Assembly: GCA_023381565.1 (NCBI GenBank)
Contig: JAMCRR010000037.1
Span: forward strand, 1-50,160
Source: Chloroflexota bacterium
Lineage (GTDB): Bacteria; Chloroflexota; Anaerolineae; Anaerolineales; Anaerolineaceae
DNA length: 50,160 nt
Direction: 5' to 3'
The position numbers were made by a program, and so were the translations under genes. Within the stretch, counting starts at the first letter, position 1. Each line of letters begins with the position of its first letter. Positions 1 to 8,395 of the stretch are shown one piece after another. The notes beneath the pieces were generated by a model. The model was not told where the DNA came from and did not search any database. It worked only from the letters and a program-made list of their open reading frames with translations.

Positions 1-43
1 TCGGTCAATGTCCTCCAGACTCTCAGAAAGGAGACGGACGATC

Positions 44-88
44 CGGTAACATTTTCATTTGAGCCAACGATCCCTCTTCGGTAACATT
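44..88. repeat. Direct repeat upstream of the sdh promoter
   Basis: The ten-base word CGGTAACATT occurs at 44-53 and again at 79-88, 35 bases apart, just before the -35 box of the sdh promoter. Repeats placed like this can be binding sites for an activator or repressor. No regulator is identifiable from the sequence, so the role is inference. Confidence 0.35.
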
Positions 89-98
89 ATCTTTTGAC

Positions 99-127
99 TT
101 GACAGGGATGTGAAAACAAACTAGTAC
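99..127 (+). promoter_or_regulatory. Candidate promoter of sdhCDAB
   Basis: A consensus -35 TTGACA (99-104) is followed after 17 bases by TAGTAC (122-127). The -35 is strong and the -10 moderate. A start site near 134 would give a leader of about 70 bases before the sdhC ATG at 202. Confidence 0.5.
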
Positions 128-201
128 TAATTAACTAATGATGCTAAAATTTAACCGAATTGCCCCGCTTTAGATCGGATTATTTTATAAAGGAGGACTT
201 A

Positions 202-624
202 ATGGCAACGATACGAACAGCATTGACCGGATATACCCGTTATCGCGGACGAGAGGGCCAGTGGAGCTTCTTATTGCATCGCATCACCGGGTTGGGTGTC
301 TTGCTTTTCCTTGGCATCCACATCTTGGACACTGCAACGGTTTTCTTCTATCCGAGCTTATATAGTCACGCCATCGCAATTTACAGGACCTGGCCGGCCA
401 GCCTCGGGGAGGTGGTTTTGGTCTTCTGCCTGTTCTATCATGGGGTCAACGGCCTGCGCATCGCCTACTTCGATATGGTTTCCCCGAAACGGTGGATGAT
501 CTCCTTCGAGCGGCGTTCATCCCTGTGGACCTTGTTGATTGCCTTTATCTTATGGCTGCCCCCGGCAGTATTAATGATCCGTACCATGCTGATCTTCGAT
601 TTTGGGATGTTTGGTGGAGCGTAG
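202..624 (+). CDS. sdhC: Succinate dehydrogenase cytochrome b subunit SdhC
   Basis: Membrane anchor of complex II, which carries haem b and the quinone site. The 140-residue protein has three hydrophobic segments. The first carries the SdhC-like pattern SFLLHRITGLGV with a candidate haem-ligand His, and a later FYHGVNGLR motif also carries a conserved His. The frame is open further upstream, but the ATG at 202 is chosen because AGGAGG (191-196) lies at ideal spacing and the conserved part starts soon after it. It is the first gene of sdhCDAB, with sdhD starting 10 bases after its stop. Low similarity among membrane anchors makes the C versus D label rest on gene order. Confidence 0.88.
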   Translation: MATIRTALTGYTRYRGREGQWSFLLHRITGLGVLLFLGIHILDTATVFFYPSLYSHAIAIYRTWPASLGEVVLVFCLFYHGVNGLRIAYFDMVSPKRWMISFERRSSLWTLLIAFILWLPPAVLMIRTMLIFDFGMFGGA

Positions 625-634
625 GAGAGCGATC

Positions 635-1027
635 ATGAGCACATCTACGATTGAGGTACCAGAAGTTCCCAGGCGGGTGAAAGTCCCCTCAAATTATGAG
701 ACGACTGCCTGGCGGTGGATGCGGTACAGCGGCGTCTTGCTCATTCCGCTGGCCTGGATCCACATTGTCCTTCAAGATGCCATCGTGAGCGCCCAAAATA
801 TCGACCTGAACTACGTAGCCATGCGCTGGGCGATTTTGGGATGGCGCATCTACGATATCTTCCTGCTCAGTTTTGCTTTCGCCCATGGGATGAATGGGCT
901 GCGCCAGGTGCTGATGGATTATTTCTCGACTGATTCTGCCCGGCGCACTTTTGCATGGGTCTTATTCGTGCTCTGGCTGGCGATCACCGGCATCGGCGCG
1001 ACGGCTATCATTGGTGGAGTGCGCTAA
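635..1027 (+). CDS. sdhD: Succinate dehydrogenase membrane anchor subunit SdhD
   Basis: Second membrane anchor of complex II, 130 residues with three predicted membrane helices. It has AWIHIVLQD in the first helix and FAHGMNGLRQ in the second; the latter closely echoes the FYHGVNGLR motif of the preceding subunit, as expected for the paired haem and quinone-binding anchors. The start at 635 follows TAGGAGA (622-628). An upstream in-frame start would overlap sdhC and add a basic tail not expected in the family. It lies between sdhC and sdhA, so co-expression is near certain. Confidence 0.87.
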   Translation: MSTSTIEVPEVPRRVKVPSNYETTAWRWMRYSGVLLIPLAWIHIVLQDAIVSAQNIDLNYVAMRWAILGWRIYDIFLLSFAFAHGMNGLRQVLMDYFSTDSARRTFAWVLFVLWLAITGIGATAIIGGVR

Positions 1028-1042
1028 TACAGGAGGAAAACC

Positions 1043-2836
1043 ATGACGCAGACTCACGAGTTCGAGGTGATCATCGTTGGAGGGGGCGGCGCCGGGTTGA
1101 TGGCTGCCATGTATGCTTCCCAGGGCGCCAAAACGGCTGTGATCAGCAAGCTCTATCCCAGCCGTTCGCATACCGGTGCTGCACAGGGAGGCATCGGCGC
1201 GGCATTAGGTAACTCCGAGGAAGACCACGCCGAATGGCACACCTTCGATACGGTCAAGGGCAGCGATTATTTGGGCGACCAGGATGCGATCGAGTTCATG
1301 TGCCTGGAGGCGGTGCAATCCGTCTACGATCTGGAGCACATGGGGCTGCCCTTCTCACGCACTCCAGATGGGCGTATCGCCCAGCGCTATTTCGGCGGGC
1401 ATACCAACAATGTCACAGGCAAACCAGTAATGCGCTCGTGCTACGCCGCCGACCGCACCGGTCACATGATCCTGCAGACCCTCTACCAGCAATGCATCAA
1501 GAACGGCATCCGCTTTTTCGACGAATATCACGTGATGGACCTGCTGATCGAGAACGGCGCGGTCGCTGGAGTGGTGGCTTACGAGCTGGCAACAGGCGAG
1601 CTGCACGTTTTCCGCGCCAAAGCCGTGATCATTGCCACCGGCGGTTACGGGCGCATCTGGGAGATCACCTCCAACGCCTATTCGTTTACCGGTGACGGGG
1701 TAGCGCTCACCTTGCGGCGCGGTATCCCCGCGGAGGATATGGAGTTCTTCCAGTTCCACCCCACCGGGATTTTACGCCTGGGCATCTTGATTACCGAAGC
1801 AGTGCGCGGTGAAGGTGGCGTCTTGATTAACGATAAAGGCGAACGCTTTATGGAGCGCTATGCCTCTCACGTGAAAGACCTGGCTTCGCGCGACGTGGTC
1901 AGCCGGGCCATGTACCTGGAAATGCGCGAAGGTCGGGGGATTGGCGGGAAGCGCTACCTGTACCTGGATGTGCGCCCCGATACGGTCAACAAGTATGCCG
2001 AGGCCGACGGGCGCACCCGCCCGGATGGATCCCTTTACCGGGTGACTGCCCAGGAGATCCTCTCCAAGATCCCCGATATCACCGATTTCTGCCGCACCTA
2101 CCTGGGGGTTGACCCGGTGAAAGACCCAATTCCGGTGCAGCCGACCGCCCACTACGCTATGGGCGGCATTCCCACCGACAAGCTGGGGCGGGTGGTGGTC
2201 GACGAAAACAATACCGTGCTACCCGGACTGTATGCTGCCGGGGAGGTGGCCTGTGTTTCGGTGCACGGCGCCAACCGCTTGGGCACGAACTCCCTGGTGG
2301 ATCTGATCGTCTTCGGCAAACACGCCGGCATTGACGCTGCCAAATATGCCCAGGGCGCCAGCCTGCAACCCCTGCCGGATGATCCAACAGCTTACACCCA
2401 GGAAACGATCCACAAGCTGATGACCGGCGATGGATCGGAGAAAGTGGCAGAGATCACCCGCGACCTGCGCGCCATGATGTTCGATCATGTGGGAGTTTTC
2501 CGGATTGAAGAGGGCTTGAAAGAAGCGCAGGTGAAACTTGAGGAGCTGAAAGAACGCTACCAGCACGTCTGCGTGCGCGATCAGAGCAAACAGTACAATA
2601 CCGAGCTGACCAACACCTGGGAGCTGGGGAATTTGCTGGACCTGGCGCAGGCGGTGACCGTCGCTGCTCTGGCGCGCACCGAGAGCCGCGGAGCGCACGC
2701 TCGCGAGGACTATCCCAAGCGGGATGACGCCAACTGGCTGAAACACAGCCTGGCCTGGATGAAAGACGGGCAGATCGTTCTGGGGTATAAGCCGGTGACG
2801 ATCACCAAGTATCAGCCCAAGGAAAGAGTCTATTAA
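1043..2836 (+). CDS. sdhA: Succinate dehydrogenase flavoprotein subunit SdhA
   Basis: Catalytic flavoprotein that oxidises succinate to fumarate in the TCA cycle. The 597 residues have the usual family length. The N-terminal dinucleotide fold [11 protein letters not shown] (about residues 12-22) binds FAD. The SHTGAAQGG motif contains His43, the expected covalent FAD attachment site. HPTG (about residue 240) and EAVRGEGG provide succinate-binding and catalytic residues. The C-terminal helical domain ends with the typical Tyr-rich tail. AGGAGG lies just before the ATG. Fumarate reductase is the alternative reading; the aerobic oxidase genes nearby favour the dehydrogenase direction, but sequence alone cannot settle it. 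Confidence 0.95.
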   Translation: MTQTHEFEVIIVGGGGAGLMAAMYASQGAKTAVISKLYPSRSHTGAAQGGIGAALGNSEEDHAEWHTFDTVKGSDYLGDQDAIEFMCLEAVQSVYDLEHMGLPFSRTPDGRIAQRYFGGHTNNVTGKPVMRSCYAADRTGHMILQTLYQQCIKNGIRFFDEYHVMDLLIENGAVAGVVAYELATGELHVFRAKAVIIATGGYGRIWEITSNAYSFTGDGVALTLRRGIPAEDMEFFQFHPTGILRLGILITEAVRGEGGVLINDKGERFMERYASHVKDLASRDVVSRAMYLEMREGRGIGGKRYLYLDVRPDTVNKYAEADGRTRPDGSLYRVTAQEILSKIPDITDFCRTYLGVDPVKDPIPVQPTAHYAMGGIPTDKLGRVVVDENNTVLPGLYAAGEVACVSVHGANRLGTNSLVDLIVFGKHAGIDAAKYAQGASLQPLPDDPTAYTQETIHKLMTGDGSEKVAEITRDLRAMMFDHVGVFRIEEGLKEAQVKLEELKERYQHVCVRDQSKQYNTELTNTWELGNLLDLAQAVTVAALARTESRGAHAREDYPKRDDANWLKHSLAWMKDGQIVLGYKPVTITKYQPKERVY

Positions 2837-2851
2837 TGACGGAGGCGCAGC

Positions 2852-3563
<712 letters not shown>

Positions 3564-3586
<23 letters not shown>

Positions 3587-3905
3587 GATGGGGTTTCAGC
3601 TTGCCGGCAATCTTCTCGCGGGAGGTGTAGCCGGAGATGCGCTCGCGCGGCTGCCCGCCGATAAATAAGATCAGCGTGGGCAAGCCCATCACACCGTAGC
3701 GCATCACGATCTGCACGGATTGGTCGGCGTCGATCTTCGCCAGGCGAAGTTTGCTGTCCCATTCCTGGGCGAGCTGCTTGAGCACGGGCTCGAGCATCTT
3801 GCAGGGTCCGCACCACTCGGCGCCAAACTCGAGCAGCACCGGCAAGCCGGATTCGAGGACTTCGCTCTGGAAGTTGGTTTCGTCGATATTGATAAAGTCG
3901 CTCAT
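3564..3905 (-). CDS. trxA: Thioredoxin
   Basis: Cytoplasmic protein-disulfide reductase of 113 residues, the normal thioredoxin length. The active site WCGPC is at residues 31-35, the buried Asp/Glu region precedes it, and the cis-proline loop GLPTL lies at about residues 73-77. There is no signal peptide, which argues against an exported TlpA-like protein. The gene converges on sdhB with a 23-base overlap at the 3' ends. Its start region is divergent from the tRNA-Lys promoter. Which thioredoxin paralogue this is cannot be told from one window. Confidence 0.93.
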
Positions 3906-3925
3906 CGAGGTTTCACCACGAAGCG

Positions 3926-3954
3926 TTGACGATCACTTAGGTGCATGATAAAAT
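3926..3954 (+). promoter_or_regulatory. Promoter of tRNA-Lys
   Basis: TTGACG (3926-3931) and TAAAAT (3949-3954) are separated by exactly 17 bases, placing the expected start at about 3961, six bases before the mature tRNA 5' end. This is one of the clearest sigma-A-type promoters in the window. Confidence 0.7.
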
Positions 3955-3966
3955 GGTCTCCGTTCT

Positions 3967-4038
3967 GGGCGCGTAGCTCAATGGTAGAGCAGTGGCCTTT
4001 TAAGCCATTGGTTGAGGGTTCGAGCCCCTCCGCGCTCA
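3967..4038 (+). tRNA. tRNA-Lys (anticodon UUU)
   Basis: A full cloverleaf folds by eye: 7-bp acceptor (GGGCGCG with CGCGCTC, one G-U), D stem GCTC/GAGC, anticodon stem GTGGC/GCCAT with loop CTTTTAA, giving anticodon TTT at 3999-4001, and T stem GAGGG/CCCTC with loop TTCGAGC. The discriminator base is A and CCA is not encoded. It has its own promoter upstream and a terminator hairpin downstream. The lysyl-tRNA synthetase gene is also in this window at 17.3-18.8 kb, but far away. Confidence 0.95.
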
Positions 4039-4062
4039 CAATATCATTATAATCTGATGTCT

Positions 4063-4109
4063 AATCCTCCTCTGAAACTCCGCATATGTGGGGAGAAAGA
4101 GGATTTTTT
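4063..4109 (+). terminator. Rho-independent terminator after tRNA-Lys
   Basis: AATCCTC (4063-4069) pairs with GAGGATT (4099-4105) with a smaller CTCC/GGAG stem inside, followed by a run of six T (4104-4109). It closes the tRNA-Lys transcription unit. Confidence 0.65.
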
Positions 4110-4374
4110 CATAAGGGAACAAAATGTAGCCAGCGGATTTTTATTTTCCTGAATCAAAAAAGCTATCTATTTCCCACAATAGAGCAATTGCTACCTGATC
4201 GTAAAACCAAAAATCTGGCATCCGATACTATATATATTTACGAAATAAAATCATTTGCTATTTCTTTTGATAGTTACACCCCCGTTCGATATAACTAAAC
4301 AAATTCAAGCTTTGGTGATTTGATCACGGTTACTAAAAACACAATACTTCAATATTGTTGTGCAGAAATTGATA
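4110..4374. other. AT-rich non-coding stretch
   Basis: This part of the gap between the tRNA-Lys terminator and the next promoter is clearly more AT-rich than its surroundings. A 70-codon frame (4086-4298) crosses it but begins inside the terminator hairpin, has no ribosome-binding site and looks random. I see no gene or RNA in it. Confidence 0.5.
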
Positions 4375-4403
4375 TTGAAAGTTCCATTTAAATAGATTAT
4401 TAT
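4375..4403 (+). promoter_or_regulatory. Promoter of the 91-residue orphan gene
   Basis: TTGAAA (4375-4380) and TATTAT (4398-4403) stand 17 bases apart. The start would fall near 4410, giving a leader of about 30 bases before the ATG at 4441. Confidence 0.6.
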
Positions 4404-4440
4404 TAGTTATAATCATCTAATTGCGAAGGAGGGGATAAAA

Positions 4441-4716
4441 ATGCCAAAACTAACTAAACTAACAAATGATGAAATCGAGTCATTGATAAAACCAAGGTCG
4501 CATCCAAGCCAGCGAGAAATAATCCGTAAGCAATTTATCGAATATCTCAATAAATATAAACCTGGAGATTGGATATCTGTGGACCTTGAGGAAGGTGAAA
4601 CCAGGCAAACGGTGAAGAATCGGCTGAAATCTGCTGCAAAAGAATTGGGATGGCAATTAAATTTTTTACGAACAAGAAATGATATTAAATTTGAAATTCA
4701 GAAAATCAATCGGTAA
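4441..4716 (+). CDS. Small hypothetical protein, 91 residues
   Basis: I do not recognise a named family. The protein is small, charged and without membrane helices or signal peptide. The middle (GDWISVDLEEGETRQTV) followed by a basic helix (KNRLKSAAKELGW) and a final strand-like stretch suggests a compact alpha/beta fold, perhaps nucleic-acid binding. That is inference from residue pattern only. Coding evidence is good: AAGGAGGGG ends seven bases before the ATG, a consensus promoter lies upstream and a perfect hairpin terminator follows. Base composition is far more AT-rich than neighbouring genes, which suggests transfer or a lineage-specific gene. It is a stand-alone transcription unit between tRNA-Lys and the sigma-factor operon. 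Confidence 0.75.
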   Translation: MPKLTKLTNDEIESLIKPRSHPSQREIIRKQFIEYLNKYKPGDWISVDLEEGETRQTVKNRLKSAAKELGWQLNFLRTRNDIKFEIQKINR

Positions 4717-4757
4717 ATATCAGCCTTATTTCGGATAAGAATAATAAAGTGCGAATT

Positions 4758-4806
4758 GAGTTTATTTTGGGCAGGCTTATTGCCCAAAATAAACTCTAAC
4801 TTTTTT
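4758..4806 (+). terminator. Strong rho-independent terminator
   Basis: A perfect 15-bp inverted repeat (4758-4772 with 4782-4796, loop of 9) is followed by TAAC and six T (4801-4806). It ends the 91-residue orphan gene. The remaining bases to 5003 hold nothing I can identify. Confidence 0.75.
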
Positions 4807-5003
4807 GATCCCGAATCGGGTTAATGAATCTATCCAAACAGAAAATCGGTATTTGCAATCTCGAGATAGGATCGCTTGCCAGGTTAAGTATGCTCCACTC
4901 GGATCCATCAGTCAACCCAGCATCAGGCTGCGATTATCGCCATCCGGAACGGGCAGGATAAATAACGAGCGGGGAATGGCAAAACTTGCATACTTGCCGA
5001 ATC

Positions 5004-5031
5004 TTGTTTATTGTTAAAAATCCGTTACAAT
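5004..5031 (+). promoter_or_regulatory. Promoter of the DUF3054-sigma operon
   Basis: TTGTTT (5004-5009), 16-base spacer and TACAAT (5026-5031). The start codon at 5041 is only nine bases after the -10 box and no Shine-Dalgarno sequence is present, so the mRNA would have a leader of roughly three bases. Confidence 0.5.
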
Positions 5032-5040
5032 ATATCCTGA

Positions 5041-5442
5041 ATGCGCCCAACCTGTTTTCCATCATTCTGGATTCTCGCCGCCGGGGACCTGGTCGTTCTG
5101 GCAGTTGTAACCGTCGTCGGCTTTGCGCGCCATGGGGAGCTGGCCGGCGCAGGGCTGCGCATTTTCACCACCTTCCTCCCTCTATGCGTGGGTTGGGGTC
5201 TGGCAGCGCCGGCCCTGGAGTTTTACTTGCCGAAGCTGATCGCCGAACCCCAGCAGATGTGGCGTACCCTGCTGGCGGCTGTGCTGGCAGTGCCGTTAGC
5301 GGCCTGGCTGCGGGGTATCTGGTTGAACTCGTTTATTGATCCGATCTTTATTTTGGTACTATGCGCGGTGGTCGCTTTTGGAATGCTCGTCTGGCGCAGC
5401 GCGTGGATTTTACTCGACCAGCGGCTGGTCAAACATGGATGA
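5041..5442 (+). CDS. DUF3054 family membrane protein
   Basis: A 133-residue integral membrane protein with about four hydrophobic segments. The pattern ILAAGDLVVLAVVTVVG near the N-terminus, a central FLPLCVGWGL and a late GMLVWRSAWIL resemble the DUF3054 family, whose function is unknown. It is the first gene of an operon; the ECF sigma start codon overlaps its last eight bases, so translation is probably coupled. The placement suggests a link to membrane stress sensing, but this is inference. The start lacks a ribosome-binding site and sits right behind the -10 box. Confidence 0.75.
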   Translation: MRPTCFPSFWILAAGDLVVLAVVTVVGFARHGELAGAGLRIFTTFLPLCVGWGLAAPALEFYLPKLIAEPQQMWRTLLAAVLAVPLAAWLRGIWLNSFIDPIFILVLCAVVAFGMLVWRSAWILLDQRLVKHG

Positions 5443-6043
5443 GGCTGCGCTGCTGCGCCTGGCCCAGGGTGGCGACCTGGACGCTTTCAACCGTCTGGTC
5501 ATCGCTTACCAGGAGATGGCCTTCAATCTTGCCTATCGCATGTTGAGCGATGACGATGCCGCCGCGGATGCCACCCAGACCTCTTTTCTTTCTGCCTACC
5601 GCAGCCTGCGAGGATACCGGGGGGGCTCTTTCAAAGCCTGGCTGCTGCGCATGGTGACCAATACCTGCTACGACGAGCTGCGCCGCCGGCACCGCCACCC
5701 GCTAACCCCTCTCGAACCGCAAACCGACGATGACGAGGAAATCGAATCGCCTCAATGGATGGCTGATGATCACCCCTTACCCGAGCAAGAACTTGAACGA
5801 GCTGAGCTTGAGCGCGCCATCCAACACTGCTTGAACGGTCTTCCGGAGGAGTTTAGATCGGTGGTGGTGATGGTTGATGTACAAGGGTTGGATTACCAGG
5901 AAGTCTCGGAGGCGATTGGCAAGCCCCTTGGGACGATCAAGAGCCGCCTGGCGCGGGCGCGTTTACGTTTGCGCGACTGTCTGCGTGGTTTTGGGGAACT
6001 TTTACCCTCTTCATTCCGTCTTGAAGATGAGGCAACCCAATGA
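5435..6043 (+). CDS. ECF-type RNA polymerase sigma factor
   Basis: A 202-residue sigma-70 family regulator with only regions 2 and 4. Region 2 is near residues 10-85, with YQEMAFNLAYRML and then the -10-recognition helix ending in KAWLLRMVTNTCYDELRRR. Region 4 is near residues 135-190, with LPEEFRSVVVMVDVQGLDYQEVSEAIG and the helix-turn-helix end GTIKSRLARARLRLR. An acidic linker separates them. The start at 5435 is preferred because it begins at the family N-terminus (MDEAALLRLAQGGD). The partner anti-sigma gene follows with an ATGA overlap, the classic arrangement for co-regulation. The signal and regulon are not visible here. Confidence 0.92.
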   Translation: MDEAALLRLAQGGDLDAFNRLVIAYQEMAFNLAYRMLSDDDAAADATQTSFLSAYRSLRGYRGGSFKAWLLRMVTNTCYDELRRRHRHPLTPLEPQTDDDEEIESPQWMADDHPLPEQELERAELERAIQHCLNGLPEEFRSVVVMVDVQGLDYQEVSEAIGKPLGTIKSRLARARLRLRDCLRGFGELLPSSFRLEDEATQ

Positions 6044-7272
6044 CACGCAATCTCACTCCTCGAGACTATGAAACCCTATCTGCGTACCTGGACGGCCAGC
6101 TTTCTTCCCGGGAACGCACAAAGGTTGAAGCGCGTCTGCGGACTCAACCTGAAATGCGCCTGGCGCTCGAAGACCTGCAGTACACCCACAGGCTTCTGAA
6201 GACGCTTCCCCGCCGGCGCCTGCCGCGCAGTTTTGTGCTCAAACCGGGAATGATTCCGGAACGCAGAACCCCGGCTGCATATCCTGTGTTTAGGCTGGCT
6301 TCCACCATTGCCAGCATTTTGTTGGTTGTGATCTTTGCCGGCGACCTGGCCTTGAACCTGACCTTACGCAATATCCAGCCTGCGGCTGCACCAGCCCCAG
6401 CCGTCGCTCCTGTTGAAGCGCCCGGCCAAAAAACCGCCGTGGATCAGACGGCGCCTACTACCACTGCCGCCCAGCTGACAGCCCCGCAGGCTCAAAATAC
6501 CCCATTGCCCTATTCAGAACGAAGTACAGCCCCTCAAGAAACAGAACCTGTTGGGGCTTTGGGAGCCGCGCCGGCAACCAAACATCCGACTGCACCCCCT
6601 GCCGAAGCCACAACCGGGGAAACCGACTGCGGCGGTCCTTGTCCCACTTTACCTGCTCAACCCACCCTGAACCCGACCGAAGCGTATCGGGCCACCCAGG
6701 CCCCCTTAGGGATGGGTGGTGGACCGACATCGCCTGAAGCAACCGAAGGTACTCCTCCGGCTATTGGTTTCGGAGGTCCTCCTCCTGGGGCAGAAGCGAC
6801 CGAAAGCACTCCAACAGAACCTTCGCTCGGCATTTCCAGCCTGGAGGCGGGAACCACGCCGACGGGCACCGGTATCGGTGGGGGCCCGCCCTCCGAAAGT
6901 GCCCCCGCACCGACCGCTGAAAATACAGCGGTTCCTGAAGCCATGGCGACTCCCGAACCTACATCTACTCCGCTGGCGCCTCCGCCCGCGCAGAGTCTGG
7001 CGGCTGCCCCGGCTGCCAGCCAGACCCCACAGACAGCGCTGGTTCCTAACCTGAGCTCGGCCGGACCAACACCCAATGCAAGCCAGCCGCCTGCGATAGC
7101 GTCTGCTCCGAACCAGCCGCCCGCTGAAAAATCGCTTCCTTCAGTAACGTCTTTCTTGACCGATCCGAAGACTCTGGAACCCCTGCTGCGCCTGTTCGAA
7201 ATCACTTTAGCGGCGATCGCAGTAATCGCAGGAGCCGCCGCCCTAATCCTGTGGTGGAAGACGAGGGGTTGA
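6040..7272 (+). CDS. Membrane anti-sigma-like protein with Pro/Thr-rich loop
   Basis: The 410 residues fall into four parts. Residues 1-65 are a helical cytoplasmic domain (YETLSAYLDGQLSSRE) typical of anti-sigma N-termini, but without the HxxxCxxC zinc motif. A membrane helix spans about 86-107. Then come about 270 low-complexity residues rich in Pro, Thr, Ala, Glu and Gly, and a second membrane helix at about 385-405 with a short basic tail. With two helices the low-complexity segment should lie outside the membrane. It contains CGGPC, two cysteines that could form a disulfide or redox sensor. The ATGA overlap with the sigma gene supports the partner role, which is inferred rather than shown. 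Confidence 0.8.
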   Translation: MTRNLTPRDYETLSAYLDGQLSSRERTKVEARLRTQPEMRLALEDLQYTHRLLKTLPRRRLPRSFVLKPGMIPERRTPAAYPVFRLASTIASILLVVIFAGDLALNLTLRNIQPAAAPAPAVAPVEAPGQKTAVDQTAPTTTAAQLTAPQAQNTPLPYSERSTAPQETEPVGALGAAPATKHPTAPPAEATTGETDCGGPCPTLPAQPTLNPTEAYRATQAPLGMGGGPTSPEATEGTPPAIGFGGPPPGAEATESTPTEPSLGISSLEAGTTPTGTGIGGGPPSESAPAPTAENTAVPEAMATPEPTSTPLAPPPAQSLAAAPAASQTPQTALVPNLSSAGPTPNASQPPAIASAPNQPPAEKSLPSVTSFLTDPKTLEPLLRLFEITLAAIAVIAGAAALILWWKTRG

Positions 7273-7757
7273 ACCAGGCCGAAGTTCGTTTCTGCTTGCG
7301 CTGCGGGGCTTCTTTAGTGACGCAAGAAAAATTTGGAGCCGTGCGCCCCATCTGCCCGCGCTGCGGGTGGATTTATTTTCCCGATTTAAAAGTCGCAGCA
7401 GCCGCTCTGGTTTTTAAAGATGGCCAGGTGCTCCTTGTCCAGCGGGTCAATCACCCTGCCCAGGGATTATGGACCCTACCGGCGGGTTTTGTCGATTCGG
7501 GGGAAGACCCGGCGAAAGCTGCCGAGCGTGAATGCCTGGAGGAGACCGGCCTGGTGGTGCATGTGACCGGCTTGATCGATGTGGTGAGTGGCAGGGAGCA
7601 TGAGCATGGCGCCGATATCGTCATTGCATACCGGGCAGAGCTCTTAGGTGGAGAACTGGTCCCCGGTGATGACGCCGGGGCGGCACGTTTTTATCCTGTG
7701 ACGGACTTGCCTCCCCTGGCGTTCAAAGCCACGCGGCAAATTCTCCAAGCAACATAA
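7251..7757 (+). CDS. Nudix hydrolase with N-terminal zinc ribbon
   Basis: Hydrolyses nucleoside-diphosphate-X compounds; the substrate is unknown. An N-terminal zinc ribbon has CLRCG and CPRCG pairs (about residues 14-44), followed by the Nudix fold with its box starting at GFVDSGED and containing REC-LEETGL (about residues 81-103), with all expected Glu residues. At 168 residues it is like the NudC-type zinc-ribbon Nudix proteins but lacks the longer NudC N-terminal domain. The best start is a GTG at 7251, overlapping the anti-sigma gene by 22 bases; another GTG lies one codon later. It is likely the last gene of the sigma operon, with a hairpin following. Confidence 0.87.
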   Translation: MVEDEGLNQAEVRFCLRCGASLVTQEKFGAVRPICPRCGWIYFPDLKVAAAALVFKDGQVLLVQRVNHPAQGLWTLPAGFVDSGEDPAKAAERECLEETGLVVHVTGLIDVVSGREHEHGADIVIAYRAELLGGELVPGDDAGAARFYPVTDLPPLAFKATRQILQAT

Positions 7758-7773
7758 ATATAAATTGGAATCT

Positions 7774-7819
7774 CGCCGATCAACGCAGATGATTCAATAA
7801 ATCTCCACGTTGATCGGCG
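7774..7819. terminator. Hairpin between convergent Nudix and metK genes
   Basis: A perfect 12-bp inverted repeat (7774-7785 and 7808-7819) with a 22-base loop sits between two convergent genes and could stop transcription from both sides. There is no long T-run, so its strength is uncertain. Confidence 0.5.
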
Positions 7820-7831
7820 CTTGTCTGCGTC

Positions 7832-8371
7832 CTATTCAATTACAGGCGCTTCGCCGGCTTTTAAACCGGCGGCCTCACGCAGCTCCTCCGCTTTGTTCGT
7901 ATACTCCCAGGTCAGGTCCAGGTCGTCGCGGCCGAAGTGCCCGTAGGCTGCTGTCTGTTGGTAGATCGGCCGGCGCAGGTTCAAGTCGCGAATGATGGCG
8001 CCCGGTCGCAGGTCGAAATGCTCAGAGATGATCTTCGAAATATCCTCGTCGGAGATCGCCCCAGTGCCGAAGGTTTCGACGTTGATGCTCAGAGGTCGGG
8101 CAACCCCGATGGCGTAAGCCACCTCGATCTCGCAGCGCTCGGCCAGGCCGGCAGCCACGATGTTCTTGGCGACCCAGCGAGCTGCGTATGCTCCCGAGCG
8201 GTCGACTTTGGTCGGGTCTTTTCCGCTGAAAGCGCCTCCGCCGTGCCTCCCCATCCCGCCGTAAGAATCGACGATGATCTTGCGTCCCGTAACGCCTGCA
8301 TCGCCCATCGGGCCACCGATGACAAACCGGCCAGTCGGGTTCACAAATACTTTTAATCCATGATTGAGCAT
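7832..8371 (-). CDS. metK: S-adenosylmethionine synthetase, C-terminal part of a broken frame
   Basis: This is the C-terminal 179 residues of methionine adenosyltransferase. It carries the invariant [22 protein letters not shown] and the signature [16 protein letters not shown], then DLRPG and the C-terminal helix with WE. It cannot be a free gene: the first residues are mid-domain. It continues, in the same frame, the N-terminal part at 8396-9070 after an in-frame TGA at 8396-8398. A run of seven C on the coding strand (8375-8381) looks one base too long. See the finding on the two compensating indels. The ATG at 8371 is simply the first Met after the break. Confidence 0.85.
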   Translation of the reverse strand: MLNHGLKVFVNPTGRFVIGGPMGDAGVTGRKIIVDSYGGMGRHGGGAFSGKDPTKVDRSGAYAARWVAKNIVAAGLAERCEIEVAYAIGVARPLSINVETFGTGAISDEDISKIISEHFDLRPGAIIRDLNLRRPIYQQTAAYGHFGRDDLDLTWEYTNKAEELREAAGLKAGEAPVIE

Positions 8372-8395
8372 TTCGGGGGGGAACGGTGGGGACGA

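Noticed and set aside
4086-4298. 70-codon frame after tRNA-Lys
   Set aside because: It begins within the terminator hairpin, lacks a ribosome-binding site and has no protein-like pattern.
6657-7205. 182-codon minus-strand frame
   Set aside because: It is antisense to the Pro/Thr/Gly-rich part of the anti-sigma gene; the Gly/Val/Ala-rich product is an artefact of codon bias.
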